This document shows, one piece after another, positions 1 to 5,075 of a stretch of 5,075 nt of DNA (positions are counted from its first letter, which is position 1; every line of letters begins with the position of its first letter). This stretch comes from Thermoplasmata archaeon (GTDB taxonomy: Archaea > Thermoplasmatota > Penumbrarchaeia > Penumbrarchaeales > EX4484-36), in contig JAGHBW010000022.1 of NCBI GenBank assembly GCA_021160765.1, forward strand, positions 1 to 5,075. The letters are read 5' to 3'. The notes beneath the pieces were generated by a model that saw only the letters and a program-made list of their open reading frames with translations, was not told the origin of the DNA and did no database searches. The position numbers and the translations under genes were made by a program.

Positions 1-76
1 ACCCAGAGCAGTATCCAGCACCCCTTCCAGTCATCGGGCCCATACCCATAGGACCTGTGCCGTCTCCCCATGGCAT
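1..76 (-). CDS. DUF5320-type small Gly/Met-rich protein, N-terminal part
   Basis: The minus strand from ATG at 76-74 reads 25 codons to the window edge. The peptide begins MPWGDGTGPMGMG and continues PMTGRGAGYC. This is the hallmark N-terminus of the DUF5320 family, small soluble archaeal and bacterial proteins that usually start MPxGDGTGPxGxGPMTGRxxGYC. The function of the family is not established. Its members are often encoded near NifX/NifB-like iron-molybdenum cofactor proteins and Mrp/NBP35 ATPases, which hints at a link to metal clusters, but no such neighbour is visible here. The start is supported by a ribosome binding site five bases upstream and a TATA box further up. The C-terminal part, often predicted to be a coiled coil in this family, lies outside the window. 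The family call is from recognition of the motif and is firm; any role is inference. Confidence 0.85.
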   Translation of the reverse strand, partial: MPWGDGTGPMGMGPMTGRGAGYCSG

Positions 77-81
77 TTTTT

Positions 82-90
82 ATCACCTCC
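82..90 (-). promoter_or_regulatory. Shine-Dalgarno site of the DUF5320-type gene
   Basis: On the minus strand this reads GGAGGTGAT, a nine-base match to the 3' end of archaeal 16S rRNA, five bases before the ATG at 76-74. It fixes the start codon and shows that this gene is translated from a leadered mRNA, in contrast to the divergent nuclease gene. Confidence 0.85.
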
Positions 91-125
91 TTTAGGTTAT
101 CCTAATAGTGCTATATGTTGAGGAA

Positions 126-133
126 ATATATAA
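126..133 (-). promoter_or_regulatory. TATA box for the minus-strand DUF5320-type gene
   Basis: The minus strand reads TTATATAT here, preceded by CCAAAACCC, which could serve as the TFB recognition region. An archaeal start about 26 bases downstream of the box centre would fall near base 103. That gives a 5' leader of about 27 bases that contains the complete ribosome binding site. A second minus-strand TATA-like string lies within 185-194 and could act as a more distant alternative. Confidence 0.6.
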
Positions 134-176
134 GGGTTTTGGGGGAACGGTGAGAACGTAAAGGATGTTGGGAAGG

Positions 177-207
177 ACGTTTGCAAATATAAAACCGCAA
201 ACGTTTG
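177..207. promoter_or_regulatory. Inverted repeat, candidate operator between divergent promoters
   Basis: The arms ACGTTTGC (177-184) and GCAAACGT (197-204) are perfect reverse complements separated by 12 bases. The right arm also lies inside a perfect 10-base palindrome, CAAACGTTTG (198-207), and the left arm overlaps a shorter one, TTTGCAAA (180-187). The spacer is AT-rich and itself TATA-like. The element ends about 9 bases before the nuclease TATA box and about 44 bases from the TATA box of the divergent gene. A dimeric regulator could bind here and affect one or both promoters. The symmetry is seen directly; the regulatory role is inferred. Confidence 0.45.
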
Positions 208-215
208 GCAAGAAG

Positions 216-224
216 TTTTAAATA
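216..224 (+). promoter_or_regulatory. TATA box for the beta-CASP nuclease gene
   Basis: TTTTAAATA matches the archaeal TATA consensus well, with a purine-rich AAGAAG just upstream as a possible TFB element. A transcript start about 26 bases below the box centre falls at about 247, so the mRNA would begin at or next to the ATG at 248. This predicts a leaderless mRNA, in keeping with the lack of any Shine-Dalgarno sequence before that ATG. Confidence 0.65.
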
Positions 225-247
225 GTTTGTTTCTTGAGCAGAGGCCG

Positions 248-1480
248 ATGAAAGCAACGTTCCTGGGTGGAGCCTCAAAGGTTGGTAGCCTTGCAATGAT
301 AATGGAAGTGGACGGTCTGAGGCTCCTTTTTGAATACGGGATGACCCCCTCAAAACCGCCGGAGTACCCACTTCCTTTGCGAGAACCAGTTGACGCCCTC
401 TTCCTCACCCACGCGCATCTTGACCATTCCGGGATGCTGCCCCAGGTGATTTCGGATTATCAGATTCCGTACGCCACCTCTCCACTCACTAATGAGCTAA
501 TTGACATTCTTCTTGAGGACAGTTTAAAGGTGAGCAAGTATGAAGGTTTTCCTCAGAAGTTCTCCACCCATGATATAAAGATTATGAAGGAGTATTACAA
601 CCCAATCAGAGATGGGGAGAGCATCATCGTTGAGGACGTTGAAATAAAGGCGCTCTCTGCTGGACATATCCCTGGATCGCTGATGTACATGGTTGATAAC
701 GATAAAAAGATTCTTTTCACGGGTGACATTAATACAATAAACACCCACCTTGTGAACGGAACGAGGGCTCCCAGATGCGACACGCTGATCATTGAGTCAA
801 CATACGCCGGAAGAGAGCACGAACTTAGGGAGAAGACGATATATCGCTTTTTGGGAAAGGTGGAGGAGGTCGTAGACCGTGGGGGAGTGGCTATTGTTCC
901 TGCATTTGGTCTTGGGAGGACTCAAGAACTCCTGCTTATACTTCAGAGAAGCGGTTACAGAATATGGGTGGATGGGATGGGGAAGAGGATATCCTCCATA
1001 TTCCTGAAAAATCCTGCTGAGGTCAAGAACACCAAAAAACTCCGGCATGCATTGGCTGAAGCTCACATGATCAGAAACCCGAAGCAGAGGAGAAAGGCCT
1101 TGAAGGGCGATGTGATCCTCACCACCAGCGGAATGCTGGATGGCGGTCCGGTAATTGAATACATAATGAAGTTAAAGGATAACCCCAAAAATGCGATTCT
1201 TCTCACAGGGTATCAGGTGGAGAACACAAATGGTAGGAGGCTTCTTGAGACAGGAACCATTGAGCTTGCTGGGGTAGAGGAAAAGATTAACATGGACGTG
1301 GAATTCTTTGACTTCTCCGCACATGCAGGCCATAGCCAGCTTGTGAGATTCATAGAGGAGAGCCGGGCGGAAAGGGTGATTCTAATGCACGGAGATAACA
1401 GAGAGGAGTTAAAGGAAGCAGTTGACGACGGCAGCAGGGAGATAATCCTTCCGGATGAGGGAAACCCAATAGAGCTCTGA
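248..1480 (+). CDS. Archaeal CPSF2-like beta-CASP metallo-beta-lactamase ribonuclease
   Basis: This 410-residue protein is a cytoplasmic zinc-dependent RNA nuclease of the CPSF73/RNase J superfamily. The metallo-beta-lactamase part holds HAHLDH (55-60), His140 in the SAGHIPGS stretch, and Asp160 in TGDI. The beta-CASP part holds motif A Glu183 (ESTY), the PAFGLGR stretch (218-224), TSGMLDGG (293-300), motif B His359 (FSAHAGH) and motif C His381 (LMHGD). A histidine at motif C is typical of RNA-acting rather than DNA-acting members. Length and the lack of N-terminal KH domains fit aCPSF2 rather than the roughly 640-residue aCPSF1; aRNase J is the alternative. Family members act in 5'-3' exonucleolytic decay or endonucleolytic RNA processing. 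The frame is open upstream to a TTG at 227, but ATG 248 is preferred because the predicted transcript starts there. Glu29 sits where most relatives have the motif 1 Asp (LLFEYG). The gene is separated from the next by 90 bases with its own promoter, so it appears monocistronic. Confidence 0.93.
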   Translation: MKATFLGGASKVGSLAMIMEVDGLRLLFEYGMTPSKPPEYPLPLREPVDALFLTHAHLDHSGMLPQVISDYQIPYATSPLTNELIDILLEDSLKVSKYEGFPQKFSTHDIKIMKEYYNPIRDGESIIVEDVEIKALSAGHIPGSLMYMVDNDKKILFTGDINTINTHLVNGTRAPRCDTLIIESTYAGREHELREKTIYRFLGKVEEVVDRGGVAIVPAFGLGRTQELLLILQRSGYRIWVDGMGKRISSIFLKNPAEVKNTKKLRHALAEAHMIRNPKQRRKALKGDVILTTSGMLDGGPVIEYIMKLKDNPKNAILLTGYQVENTNGRRLLETGTIELAGVEEKINMDVEFFDFSAHAGHSQLVRFIEESRAERVILMHGDNREELKEAVDDGSREIILPDEGNPIEL

Positions 1481-1499
1481 AACACACATTCACAAAATC

Positions 1500-1508
1500 T
1501 TTATATAT
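1500..1508 (+). promoter_or_regulatory. TATA box for the giant propeller gene
   Basis: TTTATATAT begins 19 bases after the nuclease stop codon, preceded by the A-rich string CACAAAATC. The expected transcript start is near 1530. This leaves a leader of about 40 bases before the ATG at 1571, containing a ribosome binding site and a very short ORF. The promoter indicates that the large gene is transcribed separately from the nuclease gene. Confidence 0.7.
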
Positions 1509-1533
1509 ACTGGGCAGGTTTTTGAGCCATCAG

Positions 1534-1560
1534 ATGCCCCTTCGTACTATTTTTACATGA
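1534..1560 (+). CDS. Possible 8-codon leader ORF
   Basis: ATG at 1534 opens an ORF encoding MPLRTIFT and stopping at TGA 1558-1560. The ATG lies 34 bases from the start of the TATA box, nearly the same distance as in the leaderless nuclease gene upstream (31-32 bases), so a transcript beginning near 1530 could be read from it with almost no leader. Its stop codon overlaps the Shine-Dalgarno site of the large gene. It is in a different frame from that gene. The peptide has no recognisable feature, and a chance ORF this short is likely enough that confidence is low. Confidence 0.25.
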   Translation: MPLRTIFT

Positions 1561-1564
1561 GGTG
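1559..1564 (+). promoter_or_regulatory. Shine-Dalgarno site of the giant propeller gene
   Basis: GAGGTG lies six bases before the ATG at 1571 and pairs with the archaeal 16S rRNA tail. It decides the start codon, which is also followed at once by a signal-peptide-like N-terminus. The site overlaps the stop codon of the possible leader ORF. Confidence 0.8.
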
Positions 1565-1570
1565 TTGAAG

Positions 1571-1666
1571 ATGCGCAGAAAAAAATGCGGCAAAGAGGGT
1601 GTAAAACGGTTAACAGTCCTTTTCGCAGTACTACTTTTTGTTGTTCCTGTTGGATTAGTTTATGGT
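1571..1666 (+). other. Signal peptide of the giant propeller protein
   Basis: Residues 2-13 are strongly basic (RRKK, later KR). Residues 14-31 are hydrophobic (LTVLFAVLLFVVPVG), and a plausible signal peptidase I site follows VYG at residue 32. No lipobox Cys is present at the cleavage region; the single Cys at residue 6 lies in the basic part. This suggests Sec export and release, with any anchoring at the unseen C-terminus. Confidence 0.8.
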
Positions 1667-4600
1667 GAAGCAGGGGGCTTCAAGAAGGGTGAACAAGGAC
1701 GGGGCGATATAAGAGAAATGGACGACTGGCCAACTCTAATGGGCTCACCTGCACACACGGGATATACAGACTCTTTGATGCCACTTAATCCGTCAATTCT
1801 TTGGAACACCTCTATTCCAGGCCATACCAGGTCCTCCCCAGTGGTTTATCAGGGGAGGGTCTATGTTGGTTCTGGAGACAGGAGGTTGTATTGCCTTGAT
1901 ATTGACACCGGGGTGATTCTTTGGAGTTTCAATACCTATGTAAACGCATCGGTCCCCGGGGGGGAGATAAGATATGCACCATCGGTTTCAAATGGCGTGG
2001 TTTATTTCACCACAGAGAGCTACGGGGTATACGCAGTGAATGCAACGGATGGAACACTTCTATGGTATTCATCCATGCCCGTTAGGTCTGTCTCCAGAAC
2101 ACCAGCCTTAACCGACGATGTTCTGGGGATTGCTGGTGCTAAGATATCTGAAGCATATTTTTATGGTGTTTCAATGGAGAACGGCACTATCCTTTGGAGC
2201 TTTTCTTTCCCCTCCCTGGTGGTGGGTATAACCGCAGACCCCGCATCTGATGGTGAGAGGTTTTATTTTGGAACGGATGCAGGGTACTTTTACTGTTTGG
2301 ACAAGGATGGTTTTTCGGACGGTAACGATGGGTTCACAGGCGAGAATGACACCTCTCCAGGGGCGGGAGACGTGATCTGGGTCTACAACGCGACACGTCC
2401 CATAGACGGCTCCCCTACCATCGCAGGGGGGGTTATTCTCTTTGGAGACCGTGCAGGGTACCTCCATTGTCTAAACAGGTTGACAGGGACGGAGCTCTGG
2501 ATGAGAAAGGTGGGTGATTATCTCTCTTCTCCCCCTGCCGTTTATAACGGCAAGATTTACACCTTGGCCATGTACCATTACTATATTGCGGGCTTCCCAT
2601 ATGAGGGAGCAAAACTAACAGCATTAAGGCTTTCCGATGGAACAGAACTGTGGAACTTCACAAGGACCAAGCCACCTGTAGGCTCATCTCCTGTTACAAA
2701 TGGGAAGTACATCACTTTTGGTCTAATGGATTCAAAGCAGTATCTGATTAATGCCACAGACATCCCCCTCACTGAAGAAAACAGAATGCTTTGGAAGATT
2801 GATTTAGGCATGCCAATCACAACCTCACCAGCGGTTATTCACGGTAGAATATTCGTAGCAATAAACAACACTCTGTACGCCATAGGAGTTCCTGAAATTT
2901 ATCTCTTCAAGGTCTCTACATCAGACTATTTACCCTACGATGGTGAATTGGCGAAATTAACTGCTCACCTGTGGAATAATGGGAGTGTGGGTACAGAGGC
3001 GACGATAACCTTCTGGAGAACCACATACCGTAATTCACCCAAGTACCTTTTAGGAACTGCTTCGGTCTTTATTCCGCCAAGATCATTCTCCACGGTGAAC
3101 ATAACAGCTCCTGTGTACAGCAGTACACCCTATGTGTGGGCTATTGTGGAGGCAACTCATCCACGAGATCCCAGGCTTGATAAACATCCTGTAGGAGCGA
3201 GGTTAAATCTCACGGTGCTACCTCAAATAGCCTGGGGGTGGTACACTCTCAACAGGAATTCTCAATGCAACCGTTATGTTCCTCAGGTGCCCACATCCAC
3301 TAAAATATACTGGAGTGTGGACCTTCCGGGAGAGCCGATAGGTGAACCTCTTGTGATGAAGGCAACAGTGCTTCTTGCTACAAGGCAAGGAAGTGTAATG
3401 GCCTACACACAGTATCTTGAGAGTGGGAAGAGTACACCAACGCTTCTTTGGAAGTGGACTGCCCCATCCAACCTAGCCGTAGCGCCTGTGGGACTTGCAT
3501 CTTCTGTCTATACCTCCTCTGACAGGGACATAATAATCGTTGCAACTGCGGGAGGGGGGATATGGGCTCTTGACCTATTCGGTTTTGCTGATGGAGGTCA
3601 GCCAGGTGGACCCAACGATGGGCCGTACACCGCCGAACCAAATCCCACACCTGAAAACCCAGATATTGTCTGGGGTGGGGTTCTCCCCGGGGTGGATGTA
3701 GTAAAGCTTCTTCCAGCATTTGGAAAGGTTTATGTGCTAACCAGTTCGGGCGGGATATACGCTATTGATGACGATACGGGGGATGTACGCTGGAACACAA
3801 CAATCCCCGGGGCTACTGATCTCTTAAGTGCTGAAGGGAACATATTTGTGTCCACTGTTGATGGGGAACTTTACACACTACGTCAGTATGACGGAACAGT
3901 TTTAGACAAGATCAATCCGATTGAGGTGAAAATTGCACATCTCTCTTATTTCTCAGGTTGGGTTGCCCTGCTTGCAGAAAGAAAAATAACAATTATAGAC
4001 GCCAATCCTGATGACAATGGAGACGGTGTCGTGGACGGAAACGACACTGACGAGGGAATGCCCGATGAGCCAGGGTCGGAGATTGATGTGATCTTCCAGC
4101 ATAACCTCACATCCACACCCACAGGCGAGTTATCCTTCAGTGGCGATCTACTGATAATCGGGGAGGCTGGTGGGGTGGATGTCTATGATGCCAGGGCATA
4201 TCGCATGCTTTACTTCCTGAACTCCACCAACATGGTTGGTGTTATAGGTCTTAAGGAATCCACATGTTTGATATACGGCGGGGGTGGGGTGTCGCTGTAT
4301 ACCCTCCCCTCTCCTCCATCAGAACCTGAACAGTTATGGACCACAATAGGCGATTTCAAGGCGGCATCCTTCCAGGATGGGTACATCTTTCTTTACACCT
4401 CAGACGGTGTTATAGTATTGGGTGCAGAAAACAGACCTCCTATGCTTACGGTGCGCTCTCCCCGGGAAGGAGATGTGTTCTTCACCGATGAGGAGATAAT
4501 GGTTGATCTGTCTGGTACAATTGATCCGGATGGGGACGAGGTGGAGGTGGAAATAAGGTCAGCGACAGAAGGCCTTCTTTATAGAGGGAACATAACGGGG

Positions 4601-5075
4601 GCTACAATTACAGTGCATCAGGAAGGCAGACATCTTCTTGTAATCCGCGCATATGATCCTTATGGGGCCTACAGTGTGAAGAGTTACAATATAACGGCCC
4701 TTAAAAAGAAGATATCTCATTTCTCATCCCCAGCATTTAACGTTGAGGTTACCCTCTGCTATGGGGGGGTGGGGTATGTGGAATTTGAAGCGAAGAACGT
4801 TGTTGGTGTGGAAGAAAGAGCTCTGATCAGGCCGGTTAAGATGGATTTCGTTCCTTTCTTTGAAAATGAACCGTATATAATTGCTTGGGCGAACATTACA
4901 GTGGACGCATCAAACATTCTGCCCCCCTTTGGATTGAACCTCTCCCGGGCGGCGATCTATAGATTGTCAAATGAAGAGTGGTTTGAGGTGAGTGGAACAG
5001 GGAGAGATGTTGAAAAGCGTCTCTTCTGGGCGAATACAACAGAGTTTGGTGGGGTATATGCAGCGGGAATACTTG
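1571..5075 (+). CDS. Giant secreted double PQQ-like beta-propeller protein, 3' end cut off
   Basis: The frame is open for 1168 codons to the window edge. A basic N-terminus and hydrophobic stretch (residues 14-31) form a signal peptide, so the protein acts outside the membrane. Residues about 51-440 form a PQQ-like beta-propeller with eight blade-end tryptophans (78, 118, 165, 209, 270, 310, 361, 408), several in the form LDxxTGxxxW. Residues about 442-550 resemble a CARDB-type beta-sandwich. A second propeller follows (about 551-953), with blade ends at W581, W627, W701, W741, D779, F842, Y881 and W923. Residues about 954-1045 (NRPPMLTV, then IDPDGDEVEV) look like an Ig/PKD-type domain. The visible end (YRLSNEEWFEV, later NTTEFGGVYA) recalls C-terminal domains before membrane or sortase anchors. 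About twenty NxS/T sequons suit a glycosylated surface protein. Blades may bind polysaccharide, protein or metal; PQQ binding is not implied. The substrate is unknown. The gene has its own promoter. The domain calls are from pattern recognition: the propellers are firm, CARDB and Ig/PKD are moderate. Confidence 0.88.
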   Translation, partial: MRRKKCGKEGVKRLTVLFAVLLFVVPVGLVYGEAGGFKKGEQGRGDIREMDDWPTLMGSPAHTGYTDSLMPLNPSILWNTSIPGHTRSSPVVYQGRVYVGSGDRRLYCLDIDTGVILWSFNTYVNASVPGGEIRYAPSVSNGVVYFTTESYGVYAVNATDGTLLWYSSMPVRSVSRTPALTDDVLGIAGAKISEAYFYGVSMENGTILWSFSFPSLVVGITADPASDGERFYFGTDAGYFYCLDKDGFSDGNDGFTGENDTSPGAGDVIWVYNATRPIDGSPTIAGGVILFGDRAGYLHCLNRLTGTELWMRKVGDYLSSPPAVYNGKIYTLAMYHYYIAGFPYEGAKLTALRLSDGTELWNFTRTKPPVGSSPVTNGKYITFGLMDSKQYLINATDIPLTEENRMLWKIDLGMPITTSPAVIHGRIFVAINNTLYAIGVPEIYLFKVSTSDYLPYDGELAKLTAHLWNNGSVGTEATITFWRTTYRNSPKYLLGTASVFIPPRSFSTVNITAPVYSSTPYVWAIVEATHPRDPRLDKHPVGARLNLTVLPQIAWGWYTLNRNSQCNRYVPQVPTSTKIYWSVDLPGEPIGEPLVMKATVLLATRQGSVMAYTQYLESGKSTPTLLWKWTAPSNLAVAPVGLASSVYTSSDRDIIIVATAGGGIWALDLFGFADGGQPGGPNDGPYTAEPNPTPENPDIVWGGVLPGVDVVKLLPAFGKVYVLTSSGGIYAIDDDTGDVRWNTTIPGATDLLSAEGNIFVSTVDGELYTLRQYDGTVLDKINPIEVKIAHLSYFSGWVALLAERKITIIDANPDDNGDGVVDGNDTDEGMPDEPGSEIDVIFQHNLTSTPTGELSFSGDLLIIGEAGGVDVYDARAYRMLYFLNSTNMVGVIGLKESTCLIYGGGGVSLYTLPSPPSEPEQLWTTIGDFKAASFQDGYIFLYTSDGVIVLGAENRPPMLTVRSPREGDVFFTDEEIMVDLSGTIDPDGDEVEVEIRSATEGLLYRGNITGATITVHQEGRHLLVIRAYDPYGAYSVKSYNITALKKKISHFSSPAFNVEVTLCYGGVGYVEFEAKNVVGVEERALIRPVKMDFVPFFENEPYIIAWANITVDASNILPPFGLNLSRAAIYRLSNEEWFEVSGTGRDVEKRLFWANTTEFGGVYAAGIL
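1727..2890 (+). repeat. First propeller module of a within-gene duplication
   Basis: Residues 53-440 begin with a WPTL segment, followed 25 residues later by the first blade tryptophan (W78, in ILWNTSIPG). The second module opens the same way, with WYTL at residue 557 and its first blade residue at W581 (IYWSVDLPG), 24 residues on. The offset between modules is about 503 residues. The likeness is at the level of protein pattern; no long DNA identity is visible, so any duplication is old. Confidence 0.6.
3239..4420 (+). repeat. Second propeller module of a within-gene duplication
   Basis: Residues 557-950 repeat the plan of the first propeller with eight recognisable blade ends, but more worn: at the tryptophan position blade five has Asp779, blade six Phe842 and blade seven Tyr881. 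It carries two of the three long acidic inserts. The greater decay suggests relaxed constraint or a different ligand than the first module. Confidence 0.55.
4010..4045 (+). other. Dockerin-type calcium-binding loop inside a propeller blade
   Basis: Residues 814-825 read DDNGDGVVDGND. They match the dockerin/EF-hand loop pattern DxNxDGx(V/I)xxxD, with ligand positions Asp814, Asn816, Asp818 and Asp825. The loop sits in a 33-residue acidic insert (810-842) at the point where other blades have a short Thr-Gly turn. Calcium binding is inferred from the pattern. A cohesin-binding dockerin would need a second loop and linking helices, which I do not see, so this is best read as a structural calcium site. 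Confidence 0.65.

Noticed and set aside
124..132. Plus-strand TATA-like string
   Set aside because: It is the reverse face of the minus-strand TATA box. A plus transcript from it would have a leader of about 90 bases, and a better placed box exists at 216.
227..247. TTG start that would add seven residues to the nuclease
   Set aside because: The TATA box at 216-224 overlaps or abuts this codon, so a transcript starting near 247 would not contain it. Family similarity also begins at the Met of 248.
97..408. Minus-strand open frames crossing the divergent control region and the nuclease start
   Set aside because: They run across both TATA boxes and the inverted repeat, have no ribosome binding site, and oppose the conserved N-terminus of the nuclease.
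1516..1523. T-run GGTTTTTG as terminator of the nuclease gene
   Set aside because: A single five-T run downstream of the next gene's TATA box is too weak, and no hairpin precedes it.
2171..2820. Overlapping minus-strand open frames opposite the giant gene
   Set aside because: They are low-complexity mirror frames of the propeller coding sequence, without ribosome binding sites or recognisable domains.
3378..3719. Minus-strand open frame of 113 codons
   Set aside because: It lies wholly opposite the second propeller, its product is rich in Gln, Arg and His with no known motif, and the plus-strand frame is clearly coding.
4010..4045. True cellulosome-type dockerin module
   Set aside because: Only one calcium loop is visible, embedded within a propeller blade, with no duplicated loop or flanking helices.

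Overview
The window reads as archaeal DNA, most likely from a euryarchaeon and possibly of the Thermoplasmata type. The evidence is three archaeal TATA elements placed about 26 bases before plausible transcript starts, one apparently leaderless gene, two Shine-Dalgarno sites of archaeal type, a protein of the archaeal CPSF2-like RNA nuclease family, and heavy use of AGG/AGA and ATA codons. The lineage is an inference; no rRNA or other strong taxonomic marker is present.

Layout. Bases 1-76 hold the start of a minus-strand gene for a small glycine- and methionine-rich DUF5320-type protein, cut by the window edge, with a near-perfect ribosome binding site. Bases 77-247 are a divergent control region with a TATA box for each direction and an inverted repeat (177-204, overlapping a 10-base palindrome at 198-207) just upstream of the plus-strand promoter. 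Bases 248-1480 encode a complete 410-residue metallo-beta-lactamase/beta-CASP ribonuclease with all its main catalytic histidines and aspartates. Bases 1481-1570 hold a second TATA box, a tiny possible leader ORF (1534-1560), and a ribosome binding site.

From 1571 to the end of the window runs one unbroken reading frame of at least 1168 residues. It has no stop inside the window. It encodes a secreted or surface-anchored protein with a signal peptide, a first eight-bladed PQQ-like beta-propeller, a CARDB-like beta-sandwich, a second similar propeller, an Ig/PKD-like domain, and part of a C-terminal domain. Three blades carry extended acidic, Gly/Asn/Asp-rich inserts, one of which matches a dockerin-type calcium loop. 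This is the least ordinary object in the window.

The genes do not form an obvious pathway. The nuclease is a cytoplasmic RNA-processing enzyme, and the giant protein has its own promoter and works outside the membrane. The DUF5320 gene is divergently transcribed and shares only the control region with the nuclease. I saw no mobile element, CRISPR array, tRNA or rRNA.
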